Below are positions 1 through 12,640 of a stretch of DNA of 64,000 nucleotides, in pieces. This DNA comes from Neoceratodus forsteri. Its lineage: Eukaryota; Chordata; Ceratodontiformes; Ceratodontidae. The stretch lies in NCBI GenBank assembly GCA_016271365.2, contig CM028129.1, positions 1,004,599,501 to 1,004,663,500 of the forward strand, written 5' to 3'. The notes under the pieces are model-generated. The model was not told the origin of the DNA. It worked only from the letters and a program-made list of their open reading frames with translations, and searched no databases. Within the stretch, counting starts at the first letter, position 1; the number at the start of each line of letters is the position of its first letter. Made by a program: the position numbers and the translations under genes.

Positions 1-566
1 TGTATTACAGTGGGACCCCTGTTTAATTTTTCAGGTGTGTGCCTGAGGTGGATTAGCCCATGGGAGAAAAGGGGACTCAGCGGCAAGCCAGTAAATGAGT
101 GGGTCTGCCTCAGTGGGTGGGGAATATGATGTTTAAATTTCAGCACTCGCCACACAGCACAACCCCCCCCAAAGCAAGAACACCTACAGTTTCCATCTAT
201 CCAGAATATTACAGAGGGTCCAGCTTACACTGAACATTGCATTTTGAAGTTTTTAACATCTGCTGTGATCAGTGAGTGGTGAGCAACTAAGCATGGACTG
301 CACTTTAAGAACTGTCTGCTGCTTTAAAGTAACTGCTGCTATATTTATTTATATTCATTGCCTGCTGCTCTGAAAAACTGCTGCCACTATTTAAAAGGAC
401 ATGGTCCTATATTGCAGTGGGACCCCTGTTTAATTGATCAGGTGTGTGCCTGTGGTGGATTAGCTCATGGGAGAAAAGGGGGCTTGGCAGTGAGCCAATA
501 AATGAGTGGGTCCGCCTCGGTGGTTGGGGAATTTGTTCACTAAATTTCAGCACTCACCACACAATG
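1..566. repeat. Tandem 407-bp repeat (about 1.4 units in window)
   Basis: The block beginning GTGGGACCCCTGTTTAATT at position 10 recurs at 417, so the period is 407 bp. Similarity continues through the CAGCACTC(G/A)CCACACA stretch (about 143-160 and 551-566). The array enters from outside the left edge. It lies about 0.6 kb upstream of a LINE endonuclease segment in the same orientation, so it could be the repeated 5' UTR of that LINE. That link is inference from position only; an ordinary local duplication is the alternative. Confidence 0.8.
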
Positions 567-1189
567 TGAGTGTTGTGAGCAAGCGTGAGTGGCTGCACCA
601 TTGGTAAAAATAAATGTAGTCTAGAGACTACTGGGAGCAACATTTAATTAAGATTTTCTATTTTAAATCAAAGGAAACTGAGAAATGAGGTAGTCACTCT
701 GTTAGGGGTGAGAGAGAGAGAGACAATACTGAGTGTTTAAATTTGATGATCAGATTGTATTTTTATTTCTGGCAAATTAGGAGATAAATCAGATATATAG
801 TTATATAGCCTAGGCTGTAAGGGATACATTGAAAGTGATATTTGATTGCCAAAAAGGTTTAAGTTCCTGGAATATAAATATTTCTTTATTAAATGACATC
901 TCAGTGTTCTTAGTATAGATTTACTTATTCATAGGTACTACTTGGGAAAAGGCTAAAAAATAAGTTTTTTGATATTTCTGCTTGGTGTAGAATTGATTGT
1001 ATACTGTTATAATAAGGGAGGGATTAAACCTATTGAAAATGTTAGAGTACTTGCTTTACATCTTGGAGAATGTAGTGACAGAATTAATACCACTGTGTTT
1101 TCTAAAAGATGTAAAATATTTAGTGAAATTCATCTTGAGGCTTTAAACCAGACCCCATGGAAAAAAATCAGTCCTACATTAAACAACTG
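567..1189. other. AT-rich spacer, no recognised gene
   Basis: The stretch is AT-rich. A 73-codon open frame (969-1,190, +) ends just before the LINE endonuclease region and could be remnant ORF1 sequence, but I recognise no domain. A short GAGA run lies near 711-723. Confidence 0.4.
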
Positions 1190-2160
1190 AGACTTTAGCC
1201 TGTTACTGTTATTGGTACTTGCAGGGGATATTGAGATAAATCTGGTGCCACAAATTCATAAACAATCAAACATCAAAGTGTTGTATGACAATGTTAGAAG
1301 TTTGAAAAATAAAACAGATATTTTAAAAGCCTGGGTTGATTCAGAAAAAAAACAGATGCTGTCTTTTTAACAGAAACATGACTAAATAGTAAGGTTAAGA
1401 ACCCTGAAATAGAAGTTGAGGGATTTTATGAGCATCGAAGAGATAGAGAGGGACAGTGTGAGGGAGAAGTTCTCTTGTATATTAAATAGGAATTGGGACA
1501 AACCTCAGTTATCTACTCTGCGAAGACAGATAAAATAGAATGCCTGTTGGTGGAAATATAGGGCTTAAATTTGGTACTGAGAGTTGTTTATTCACCTCCA
1601 AGGGCTAACATAAGTTTGTTTAAAAAATGTTCCCAGTGCCTTATAAATAAAACCCCGGGCAAAGATATGATGTTAGTGGGGGATTTTAATTCTACTTGGG
1701 GTCTCCCTTGGGGTAAAGCCCTAGAAAATCATAAAAGGAAAAGTAATGTATCTAGTGTTGGGAATATTCTAGATCTGATTTTTGTTTCTCCAAAAATTGT
1801 CCCCATAGAAGTAATAGTACAATAACTGATACTTGGAGACCATTACACTCTGACTGGTAAATTTGAATTCTATGATATAAAAACACATAAATTAAAGCAG
1901 GAAAATAACATAAATTACAGTAGGTCTTTCAGAACTTATACTAAGGATCACTTATTGGCCTGTTTGCTGTTGTAAATTGGAATAGAGTATTTCTCATTCC
2001 AAGTTTGGACTTGGTGGTTAAATACTTTACAGAAGCTTTTATAGAAGTTTGTAATTCTGTAACCCCCTTTACCAAAAAAAAAAAAATACAGAAAACGGAG
2101 CAAGCTGCCTGGATTTCAGAAAAATTAAAAAAGGATTTTAGGTTACTGTCTACCTCATAA
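1190..2160 (+). mobile_element. LINE fragment: ORF2 N-terminus and APE endonuclease domain
   Basis: Translated across several frames, this segment shows the order expected for ORF2 of a CR1/L2-type LINE. A leucine-rich stretch and a degenerate 2A-like motif (LAGDIEINLVP, 1,221-1,250) come first. Then come NVRSLKNK (about 1,290) and LTETWL (about 1,368), followed by VVYSPPRA, LVGDFN (about 1,674) and LDLIFVSP (about 1,770). LGDHYTLTGKFEF (about 1,832) follows, and then a linker with AAWISEKLKKDF (about 2,105). These are APE-type endonuclease landmarks, including the GDFN and GDH blocks. Stops and frameshifts occur throughout, and the reverse transcriptase is missing. The copy is dead. It may be the coding part of the element whose 5' repeat lies at 1-566. 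Confidence 0.85.
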
Positions 2161-3811
2161 CCCCATATTTTCATAGCATGAAGGGTCTGAGCAGTGGGTT
2201 TAGCATTAACAACTGTTATTGCTGGTTGTACTGTATTTCCTTCACATCTGCTATTGAATCTCAATATGGCACCACATGATTGTTTTAATTTTGATTCATT
2301 TGTATGACTTGTTGTGTCCACATCGCTCTATTATTAAAGGTAAACCCAACATACAGTGATCATTATAGAAAAGTTCCATGGCACCGAGGTATACCGGTTG
2401 GTACCTCCCCCGCCATGTGTTAGAGTGCTCCTTGCGGTGTGGTAGAGATGTGATAGACAGGTTTCTTCGGTATATTTCTGTTGTTTTTTAAGTGGATTAA
2501 GTGCTGTTCCCTAATTAGCCACTGGGTGGCTACGTGATCTATCACTGCAGAATTTGCATGGTTTCAGTGTTAAGTATTCTGTCCCATCCACATCCCTAAA
2601 GTAACCTGCAGATGGCATCAGGTGTTGTTGAAGTACAGGTATACAGCTGTCTAGTCATTCTTCCTTATTGTAAAATAGACTTTCCCCGGTTCTACTGTAA
2701 ATAGACTTTTCCCAGTTCATAAGTGATCCCCGATTCTGCCTCAACTATTAGATTAAAAAAATAACCTTCCCTTGTAGTCTAAGTGACTCCCGCCCATCCC
2801 CAATGTTCATGTAATTTAAAAAATACCTTCCCCGGTTGTCAAAAGATCCTCGATGCTGCCTTAACTGCAGTGCTGTATGTGATTTACACTGGTGAAATAA
2901 ATTCAACAATTCAGCTGAAAAGCATTGTTTCTTACATGGTATTTGCTGTTATTAGTAGCGCTGTTACTTGGAACTTGATTGTAAGTCTCTTCTATATGCC
3001 ATAGTAAATTCACTGGCTAAGTGCCACTGAGTGGCTGTTTGATTTGTTTAGCACAGTCCTTTTCTGTTTGGTCTGTCTGTAAGTCTAAGTATACACATCG
3101 AGATCCAAATGTGACCATATAACCATGCAGTAATGACACTGATACAGGGTAATGAAAGCCCTAATAATAAATGACAATGTACATTTCTTCTTCTAGAACA
3201 ATACCTACACTTGGAAGTTGCGTTTGTGATCAAAATAAAGATAGCAGGGTTTTTTTCCGGTTAATAATACAAATTCTAATGTACATATGTATAAAAAGAA
3301 AACGACATAAAATAGAAATATTTCTCTGTTTTCATGATTTTTCTTATAAATAAATAAATGAGTAGAGAGTGGCAAACAGTGTCAAAGCTGACAAGTCAAA
3401 CTGAAGATTTTCTTTCCTGTCATATCAGTCACAAAGAATGAATGAGAATTTATTTGAATCTGTTCAGTCAAAAGAGTAAAATACCAAATATAGTAATACT
3501 TTATCAATAATTATTATGCCAGTTTATAAACTATTTTATTCAATAACACATACTATTTTCCACAGTATACCATCTGTCTGCAAAGACAATAACAAGCCTG
3601 TTCTCCCAGCTTTCAGAAAGTGTTGGTGTCTTTCAGACCGTGCCCCCCAACTCTGTCACTTTCTGTTTTTGAAAGGATTCACTTTAAGCCCACACTACTA
3701 TGCAGAATGCAGTCTCACACTCAGACATTGAGTGGATCGAGACATAAACAGGCAGTAACTGCATAGATTTCACTTGAATAGTATCTCCACGATTAATACA
3801 GTCTTACACCC
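2161..3811. other. Unique-looking AT-rich DNA, no gene recognised
   Basis: Only short open frames without recognisable domains are present. A locally repeated phrase of the type CTTCCC(C/T)(G/T)GTT...AAGTGA(T/C)CCC occurs at about 2,680-2,860, suggesting small-scale duplication. Nothing else can be supported. Confidence 0.4.
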
Positions 3812-4630
3812 TTTTTTTGCATGTGCAACTAATTTTTACTGAACACTGCCTGAATTAGCACTTCAAATATAACAGGCACATGCTAACACAAAAAGAAAGA
3901 ATGCTACACACTAAGAGGAATCCACAAATTCTGAAGTCAACACTAAATCAAGCTTTATTGCAATAAAGTAAATGAGAAGTGATGGTGCAGACCCAGCTGC
4001 TAGCCACAATGCCTTTTTAGCATGCTTGCCATTAGATAATAATGGGAATACTTGCAACTTCTGTTGTGTGCAATATTCAGCTAAAATAAATACTTTAGGT
4101 GGCTCTACCATACCTATTTTTCTATGGGGATATATAGTAATTTGGGTTTCAAAATCTGTATAACATCCCTTGCATAATAACCCTCTGGTGTAAGACAAGA
4201 TTTTTGCTACGTACCACTATATGAGCTACTGTACATCATTCCATTGGAATCCTGTCATGTCTGTTGGGAATAAGGTTTGTGCATACCGTTTTCCTAAATT
4301 ATTCCCAGCTGCTTGCCACTACTGCCCCAGCACTTCCAGTTTCACACTTTTCTTTAGGGGTCTGCACCATCACTATTTGTTCTCTGATTTGTACTCAAGG
4401 TTGAATCTGTTTTGATTGCACTTTCACTATTCATTCCAAAGCTGTCTCTGGAAAAAATCAAACCTAGCATTCTAGCAGAACCACCTTCCTATCATGTAGC
4501 AGGATGTGCAGCAGATTCCGTCAAACCATGCCAACCCTGCCAACTGCCTCTCCACCACCAGAACCACTACCCAACCTGCACTAACCCACCCCATCCAAAC
4601 CCACCCACATCATAAACATAACATTGCATC
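3812..4630. repeat. Dispersed repeat, copy 1 of a direct pair
   Basis: This block shares long near-identical stretches with 6,424-7,030. They run from TTTTTGCATG(T/C)GCAACTAATTT through AAGCTTTATTGCA and GATGGTGCAGACCCAGCTG to CATCATAAACATAACATTG. No protein domain is recognisable. The two copies have the same orientation about 2.6 kb apart. They represent either an unidentified interspersed repeat or a segmental duplication. Confidence 0.85.
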
Positions 4631-5280
4631 CCTTAAAATTATACTTTTGGCAAGGTCTTCATTCAGGGCCTCACAGAGATTGAGAGCAGATAAAACTGGT
4701 AGGCTATCTTTTCATGCTTTTGTTGACCAGCCAGTGATTTTCATGTCAACAGCATTCCTTTTAAATATAATGCATGCCTTCATAAAACAATTTCATACAG
4801 ACTGAAGTTTCTGTAAATACATGCACAATTAAATAAATGCATCCCATTATAAAACCAATTCATCCAGACTGCAGTGTCTGTAACAATAGGTTTTATCCTG
4901 GCATGCATTTATTTCATTTTACAACTTATGCTTCTAACCTTACAGTGATATGGAAAACAATTACTGTGTGGTGCATGATATTATCATGAAAATAAGGCCT
5001 TCCAGTGTTATCTGATCTCAGCCTCTATAGGGTCCTGAATTAAAACCCAAGTAAACTGTTAGGCACAAATTCAGTGTACAGTACTGAACTGTACATTTCA
5101 AAAGTTTTTGTTTCCTTGTTTTTTGCTGGTTGGGTCATCATTACTTACAGTATCAAAAATGCAAGGGCTACTTCAGGCTAAGCAAGGAACCAGCACCATG
5201 ATTTGCAGGGCTGACCTTATCATGCACTGTACATTTAGTAGTGAAATGTTATAATAATGAGGGCTGCTATTAATGCAAGT
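4631..5280. other. Spacer without recognised gene
   Basis: AT-rich sequence with short repeated phrases (TTATAAAACAATTTCATACAGACTG-like at about 4,780 and 4,850). I see no coding signal and no RNA gene. Confidence 0.4.
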
Positions 5281-5583
5281 GACAAGGGGGCACAATTTAA
5301 AGATAGAGGGGGACTGCTCAGGGGTAATGTGAGGACATTTTTTTTCACGGAGAGAGTGGTGGATACATGGAACCACCTTCCTGAGAAGGTCATTGGGTCT
5401 AAAACAGTGGGGGAATTCAAACATGCATGGGACAGACATAAGGCAATTATAGTGGGGGTTGCAGGAAGTAGGCTATTGGTTAACTAGAATCTGCAGCTTA
5501 TCCAATAGGTAGGGAAATGGGCAGACTGGGTGGGCCAAGTGATCTTCATCTGCCGTCAAAGTCTATGTTTCTATGTTTCTATC
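5281..5583 (+). mobile_element. 5'-truncated 3' end of an SGNH-type (CR1-like) LINE
   Basis: The translation reads the conserved ORF2 C-terminus (GAQFKDRGG...RGNVRTFFFTERVVDTWNHLP...VGEFKHAWDRHKA). It is followed by the family's 3' UTR, which ends TCTATGTTTCTATGTTTCTAT. The same 3' end occurs at 32,650-33,104 and 61,160-61,591. The 5' break near 5,280 reflects the usual truncation during target-primed reverse transcription. Only about 60 codons of ORF2 remain, so the copy is inactive. Confidence 0.9.
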
Positions 5584-6423
5584 CAGAAATCAGTAGTGTA
5601 TTGTGACAGTCACTTTCCTGTGCACTGAACACACACTGACAACAATGAAAGTAATAGCAACCCTGATTATTAAATTTCTATATGTGCCCTGCATGATAAC
5701 ATCAGCCCTGCAAATGGTTATGTGGTACATTGTTACATCTGAAGTAGTCCTGGCATTTTTGATATTGTGTATTCAGCTCATTCCTAATGTGGTTTTGTGC
5801 TGTATCCTGCATGACCTATCCTGGTAATAATTCAGCAATGCTGACATTCGAAATAAATGCAGTCCATCTGTTCATATGTGTAATATTAGTGTTGATTTTG
5901 CTTTTATCTCCATTTGTTTGTAACCCATACATTTTCTTGAGCCTGCCCTGTGGAATCTTTTGTTTGGGGGGGGAGGCATGTGGTGATACATTGCCAGCTG
6001 CTTTTATTGTTACATCCATCCTTGCCATGGAGAGAGCTGCTCGACCTGTTAATCTGGGGATGTCTGAAGGTTTATTACTGACCCTCCCCTTTTTTTAATG
6101 TACTCTTCAATGAATAAGAGTAGACAGGTCTTGATGTGCTCCTGTCTGATACAGTATTGTATTCATCTGTTGATTGTCGGTGCTGATGTGATTGTGCTCT
6201 GGCTCTTCACAAGTCATGAAACATTTTCAGTTACAGACTTTGAAAGTTCTGTACCTACAGAAAAATCATCTGATAGCCAGCAGCTTACCTTTCTTGCAAG
6301 GTAATGTTGTTTTTTCACTGTGCAAACCATGCTGCCTTATCTAATGCATGCAGCCGCAACCGTTTATTAGATGACTGCAAATTTTAGGGTTGGTAACTGT
6401 TTACATGAGGCATACTCTACCTT
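5584..6423. other. Spacer without recognised gene
   Basis: Open frames of 60-100 codons on both strands encode hydrophobic, low-complexity peptides without recognisable motifs. The phrase CTGCATGATAACATCAGCCCTGCAAATGG (about 5,688) partly mirrors, in inverted form, the sequence at 5,190-5,225 on the other side of the LINE insertion. This hints at an older repeat interrupted here. Confidence 0.35.
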
Positions 6424-7030
6424 TTTTGCATGCGCAACTAATTTCCACTGAACACTGTCTGAATTAGCACTTCAAATATAACAAGCACATGCTAACGTAA
6501 AAAGAAAGAATGCTGTGCTCAAATAGGAATCCACAAATTCTGCTGTCAAAACAAATTTAAGCTTTATTGCAAATAAAGTAAACAAGAAGTGATGGTGCAG
6601 ACCCAGCTGATAGCCACAAAGCCTTTTTAGCATGCTTGCCATTAGACAGGCCAGAACACTTGGAATACTGCAACTTCTGACTTGTGCATTATTGAGCTAC
6701 TGTACTACTGCCCAAGCACTTCCAGTTTCACACTTTTCTTTTGGGGTCTGCACCATCACTATTTGTTCTCTGATTTGCACTCAAGGTTGAATCTGTTTTG
6801 ATTCACATTCACTATTCATTCCAAAGCTGTCATTGGAAAAAATTAAGCATGGCCATCTAGCAGAACCCCATTCCTATCATATAGCAAGATGTGTAGCAGA
6901 TTCCGTCAAACCGTGCCAACCCTGTCAACTGCCCCTTCACCACCAGCACCACCACTGACCTGCAGGAAGCCACCCTGACTGAGCCCACCCACATCATATA
7001 CATAACACTGAATCTCTTTTCCTTAAGGGT
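6424..7030. repeat. Dispersed repeat, copy 2 of a direct pair
   Basis: It matches 3,812-4,630 in the same orientation but lacks about 200 bp corresponding to roughly 4,085-4,300. It contains the same AAGCTTTATTGCA, GATGGTGCAGACCCAGCTG and CACTTCCAGTTTCACACTTTTCTT blocks. See copy 1. Confidence 0.85.
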
Positions 7031-7317
7031 CTGAAGTAACTCTTGCATTTGATGTCTAATAATGTCTACCCAGGAAAAAAAAACTCAATGCAATAGATGT
7101 TTTGAAATGCACGCTTAAACTGAATTTGTACTGTATCTCACTGATTACTCCACTTTTCTGCCTGTTTACTTCAGGCATTAGGAAAAGTCTGCAATCAATG
7201 CCATCTTTTACCACATTATTTGAAAAAAATACTTTGAATCACACAGTACAGTACTCTTATGATTATTGCCTTTATTTTCAGCTTCTTCATATAATGAGAA
7301 CTATAACATTATACAAG

Positions 7318-7409
7318 TCTGTCTCTTCCAAGGGACTGGGAGGTTGAAATCATAGTTCCTATTCACAAAAGAACAGACATATACAACTTAAGGAATTATA
7401 GACCTAGAG
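7318..7409 (+). mobile_element. Short LINE reverse-transcriptase fragment
   Basis: One frame reads LPRDWEVEIIVPIHKR followed by NLRNYRP. This is the N-terminal signature of non-LTR reverse transcriptases (P-x-D-W ... A-x-I-x-P-I-x-K ... N-Y-R-P). About 90 bp remain and flanking sequence shows no further RT motif. It is a degenerate relic of an unidentified LINE. Confidence 0.7.
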
Positions 7410-10330
7410 CAGTCTGGATTGCACCCACATAGGAACACAAAACATTGAAGTTATGCACACACCTACAGAATAGATATCTTGGAGCACAAATTCACAGAAA
7501 ACTAGTATGGAAATTGATTATAACAGTGATAATGCAAATAAAATGCAATGATATCAAACAAAGGGATACAAGGGTTTGCCAATTTTTATTCAAATAATTA
7601 GTTCACAGCTTTAAAAAGAACATTTGAAGCTAAGATTAATTCACAAATATTATATTCTAGTGGGGTCTGGGGTATGGACAAAATTGTTTAACTATTCAGC
7701 ACAATACAAACTGTCTTCTTTTAACAGTTTTTTTTTAACCTGCAGGACATTTGGGCGAGTAGCACACTGCTTTAGGTTTACAGACGTTCTGTTGTGTTGC
7801 AAGGCATGAGTCCTGTTGTTATGTTAATGATGGCTGTGCTCATTCACACCTGACTAGAACAGAGGAGATTTATTAAGATGGCCCGAGAGTGATTATCTCC
7901 TCACTCTGTAAATTGGGACGAGAGAAGTAATGCTGTTTTGAAACCTTAGTAAGAGTTTTTATACACTGGAGCCACCCCAAACTCAGTAGTCACAGTTTAA
8001 AATTAAATTTTAATTGAATAAAAATAACTATAAACATTTTAAATGTGCTGTATCATATAAAATAGCTATTCTGCTAGTGGGCTGTCACCAGAAATTGCTA
8101 GTATGCAATGCAGTATGGTGGAGGTGCTACTAAAATGTATCCAGGTAACTGCTGTGTTGTTTGCAGGCTGTTCTCTACAATCAAGTTATATGCAATCTGT
8201 TTGTTGTGACCCCTTCCACAAACTACTCAAACTTGATCCAGTTATTTCTTGATAACAATTGGTCATTTTTGGTTTTAGACGCCCAGATTGCAGTAGTGCT
8301 GCAATTACTGTCTAGGAATGGAACACCCAGAGGCACATGCTTGCTCTTATAATGAAATATGAGCACACTGTTGCCTCTGGGAGCTCTAGTTTAAGACAGT
8401 AATTGTAGCACTTCTAGAGTATAACATTGTTTTCTCAGGTAGAAACATTAGTTATTATTATTATTTTTAAATGAAGGGACATTTACCAAGTTTTGTAGTT
8501 TGCTCTTTATGATGTCCAATGAAGTGCCAGGAGGAATTAACGGCATTTTTACTAAAGTGGGCAGAGGAGAACTTGAGTTGATTGTGATGTAAATTATGAT
8601 TAGCAGTTGGATATTATTTTAACAATGAGGAGGACAAAGTATGCTGGAACAGAAAGGTAATTTGAAATACGTGATGTGGTGCAGGTCACAGGTTATTGCT
8701 TCTGTCTTTTGAGAGTTCCTATTGAAAACATGTCAGCTGTTTGAATGTATATAGTTCTAAGTGTTTGGCATAACACTAAGGTTAACTGACTCAAATAAGG
8801 TAAAGTTTTTGGGCCAATTTTTTCATTTTGTACAGCTGCTGTTCCAGCTGACATGGTCCACTACTAAACATTGTGTCCACCCAAAAACTATCCAACCATG
8901 CTGTGCAGCTGTTTTATGTTGTTTGGGGAAGGGGGTTGAAACACTAGCACAGGCAAACGTTTCTCATTTTTTACGGTACATTACCATATCAGACTTGAAA
9001 TGGTGAATGGCAAGGACTCCATACATGGCTTGTAATTAAAATGCAGTCTGTGCAGCATGTGCAACATTGTAACCATTACTTGTATCTTTTTTTGCCTACA
9101 CTACCCTCAAAAATTGATCTTTACACAAGGAGCAACACTGTTATTATTTCTTGCATCTTTGTTGCAGCTTTCCAGCAGTCCGTTGCAAACTGTGTTTAGT
9201 AAAAATGAAATCATCATGAATGCATACTGGCTATGATAGGAAAGTGTGAAGTTTTCTTGCTTTCACAACTATACCCACTTTGCTGATTGCTGATGTATGA
9301 CAGGGCACTTAGCGGAAATATGTGCTTCTTGGCGCTGCAGGATTAACTTCTACACATCCCTCATTGATAAACATACATACTTTGTATTTGTGTTGTGCTG
9401 CATGCTGCAGTAGTAACTCATCTGAGCAATAGCAAAGCATACTGTAGATTAGCTTTTCAAATATTTCCACCCCACCCCTATATCATTAAATTTCCACACA
9501 CACAGCCATTTCAAAGCTCTCCCCACCCCCCTCCAACCAAGGGCAGTGGTATTTTTTGCCAGCCACCCCCCATGCACATACACCCAATGAACTAAGTTCT
9601 AATAGCAAGATTATCACTTATTCAGTGTTTCCATTATTATTCAAAATTCTTCCCCACCTCTGTGCAAACCACTCACCTCTGGCCACCAGTCATTTTCTGT
9701 CCAGAGTAAATTTAATGCATACACAGGATGAGCTACAGTGTTAGAAAAAACATTCTCGTTGTGCATGGAAAATTGTGTCAGTTCGTCCCATATAATCAAA
9801 CATGGCTGCTCTTAAAACATAGATAGGTAAACATAGTTTTACCTGTGGCATTAACACAAAAGCCCATGCTTATATCTTAAATATCTTACACTGTACAGAC
9901 CACTGTTACTGAAAAGTTTGGCATTTTAGTATGTCCACTTTCTTTGCACAGTTACAGTATATGCAAATGTCAGAGACAGTGTTTTTAGTTTGATCGCAGA
10001 AGTCAGAACATACTTTTATCCATTCATTTGTTCTGCTTTAAAAAGACAGTCATTTGCTGTCCAATACTGGTGGTCCCTTCCCCATACTTGTTAATTAGTA
10101 GCTTGAAAGAAATTCCTTAATAAAAAACATCTCTAGCCAACACCTGAATTAGCAGGGTCTATGCAGCCACTAATTAAGAAATGTAATTGCTTTCTGGGTT
10201 CCATGATTGTGAGAATGAACAATCAAGCGGATAGAGCCATTCAGAGTCATTCTGAAACACTGGGGGTTTTATTGTGTGCCAGGAATTGCTGTCAGTAGAT
10301 GAATAATCAGTGGATTTCCATTTAATCAAA
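7410..10330. other. About 2.9 kb of unannotated DNA
   Basis: AT-rich sequence with scattered short open frames and no domain I can name. There is no RNA gene, tandem array or long inverted repeat that I can support. A pyrimidine/C-rich patch (CCACCCC, CTCCCCACCCCCCTCC) lies at about 9,465-9,580. Confidence 0.35.
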
Positions 10331-10690
10331 ATGATTCAGAGCATTATTAGCAATGTTTCTCCAGTGGCATGGCTTACCTGAAATATGTGCTAGTAATAAC
10401 ATATATAACAATTTGTTTCAATGGCATGTTTATTATTGAAGTAAGCGCCTGATATCAACACTTGTAAAAACAGCTAAAAACAAGATCAATGTTAATGATT
10501 GCTCATCTTTATGTATTTATACAATATATATATAGTATTATTTTGGTAATCCGAATAAACACACAGACACGTCAGTCATACATTTTTATTCCTTTCACCT
10601 TTAAAGTAAACAGAACCTCCCCATTTATATAGAAAACATACTTGATGCAGAGTCGAAACTGATACAGTATGTGCTTTAAATAGCAGTGTC
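10331..10690. repeat. Interspersed repeat (possible DNA-transposon end), copy 1
   Basis: The sequence from GTTTCTCCAGTGGCATGGCTTACC through GGCATGTTTATT and GTCAGTCATACATTTTT to AAAGTAAACAGAACCTCC recurs in parts at 12,690-12,760 and 14,011-14,200. It also recurs at 15,265-15,360, and its terminal part occurs inside the palindrome at 15,350-15,790. The recurrence shows a repeat family. The palindromic member suggests a non-autonomous DNA transposon, but no target-site duplication was established. Confidence 0.65.
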
Positions 10691-10857
10691 TTATGCATGA
10701 TACTGTAATGGTATAGATACTAAGGTGCTTAAAGCAATTTAAGTGACTTGCTCATGGTCACACAATATGCACATGGTGGCTGTGGGATTCAACCCCAGAT
10801 CTCCGTGTTTGCAGCTCAGTGCTCTTAGCTGCTATGCTATACTGCAGTCCCAATACT
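10691..10857 (-). mobile_element. tRNA-derived SINE with CORE-like body
   Basis: Read on the minus strand, the block starts with a tRNA-like head. An A-box-like region (about TAGCAGCTAAGAGCACTGAG) is followed by a B-box GGTTGAATCCC, close to the tRNA consensus GGTTCGAATCC. A downstream segment, TGTGTGACCATGAGCAAGTC then ACTTAA, closely resembles the conserved core of CORE/MIR-type SINEs. No functional tRNA is implied: an acceptor stem is not evident and the internal boxes are mutated. It is a fossil SINE in minus orientation. Confidence 0.75.
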
Positions 10858-12640
10858 ATTATTAAAATATTATTCAGATGAAGGACTTTTATATGACCTC
10901 ACGATGTATGTATCTTTAGAAATGTGTTGTATTTGTCAGATTTATCAGTACTGCTGTAGTGCTGTATGTTTAAACAGCAATTCATTTGTTTGTTTCTGTT
11001 CTGCCAAATCAAAAGCAAGAATTTAATTTTTCCTACAGATCACCATAATTTGTAATTATTCATTAGCTATAATCGATCAGTAATGTACATAAGTAAAGTG
11101 TTGAGCCCCCATGTACTGTGTAACATCTCCTAAAATGATAATCGTGCAGAGCGACAGTCAGTTTTATTCTGGGCTCACTCTGTATTTTTATCTTTGCTGC
11201 CAAATCCCAGGAAAAAAATACAGCTTTTCAACAAACTACACATTTCCTAAGTTAGCTGTGAAGCCTCTAGTAGGATGTGGAGGCAGTAAAGGCAAATATT
11301 AACTGGCCACAACACAACAAGGCATAGCCTTGGGTATAGTTAAAATTTCCAAATGTAATATCTCAAAGATTGTATTGGGAATGGGTCTGAGTCATTGCTT
11401 GTCAAGTAACTAGAGACTTTATAGTTCACGTTAAATTGTTTTCCCCATCTAATAGGAAGTGGTGTCCATGCTTGAGCTTTCAGTATGACGGAGTGGTGAA
11501 TTTTGCTGAGGTGGGGGGAAGGGGATGCACAGGATCTTGAGAGCAAACCTGGCTATTTTGTTATAAACCCACTAAATGTTTTGTAGGTCAGCTGTGCTAG
11601 CCAAGCAATGTGTAATAGTAGACTGCCATAGCCAAGACATTTTTATTTTTTATTTATTCATTTAAGTTTTCAACTGGGAAAGGCATGCTGAGTCAAGGTT
11701 ATTTTCCAAGTGTGGCCTGGGGAAAAGGAAAATGTAGGAAGAACAACTTATAAAACAGAATACTGCATTGGCACCCATCTGCACTGCCTATATAATGTGA
11801 GCAGACCCATGTCTCCTCAGTTTTTTCCCCACCATCAACAGCTAGTGGGATCGAGGAAAATGAAGTAGTCAGTTATGGTTGTTGAAGTAACATTTTTCTT
11901 CATGTAACTTTTTATCATTATTGCATACTGTTATCAGCTACTTTGATGATGGCACATCACTTTTGCTTTGGTTGGTAGAGGTCTGTGGTTCACTATCTAG
12001 GCAGTAGAACCACTGAGTGTTTTAACTGTAGTGGTCTCATCCCGTGGTTCCCTCCATTTTCATGCTTCCGTTATTATTTCTTTGCCCTCTTTTTATCTCC
12101 CCATCCCTCTTACACCCTTCCCTCTTCTTCATATTTCATACCTTGCATGTCTCTCTTTTTAATTGTCAACAATTTAAAGATATGGGTTGTTTAATGAGCA
12201 TTTCATTGTTTCCAGTGTGACTTATCTAAGAACTATCAGATTGGAAGAAAAATTATGGACATTTTATCTCTATTTTTTCTTGTGATTAATTATTCATTAT
12301 TGGAGTTTGGTGTATGCCACTTTTTAGTCCTATTGCTAATTTACACATAAACTACAAAGCTATATTTATTGATTTTTTGGCAATAGTTCTTGAAATGGGT
12401 CTTATAAATAGAATTTATCATACGCTGGCATTATTCTTGAAAAGTGCATAGTATGTACAGCATGTGCAAAACATTTCATGTGGGGCCAGTACACTGTTTG
12501 CTGTTACAGGCATTTTTGAATGGAATAATACTTCACTTTTCATCCTATAACAAAATCTGGGTAATTTCTGAATTACAAAATGCTTCTTAATACAACATGT
12601 CAAGCCCCTTGCAGCTTAGTACTGTATCTATACCATTACA
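10858..12640. other. About 1.8 kb without recognised feature
   Basis: AT-rich sequence with small open frames only. I see nothing that supports a gene, an RNA or a repeat here. Confidence 0.35.

Noticed and set aside
5787..6304. Hydrophobic open frames resembling membrane proteins
   Set aside because: They are short and T-rich, without start context or recognisable family. AT/T-rich DNA gives such frames by chance.
10691..10857. Functional tRNA gene
   Set aside because: Only A- and B-box-like sequences remain, with no complete cloverleaf, and they are joined to a SINE body. It is a retroposon.
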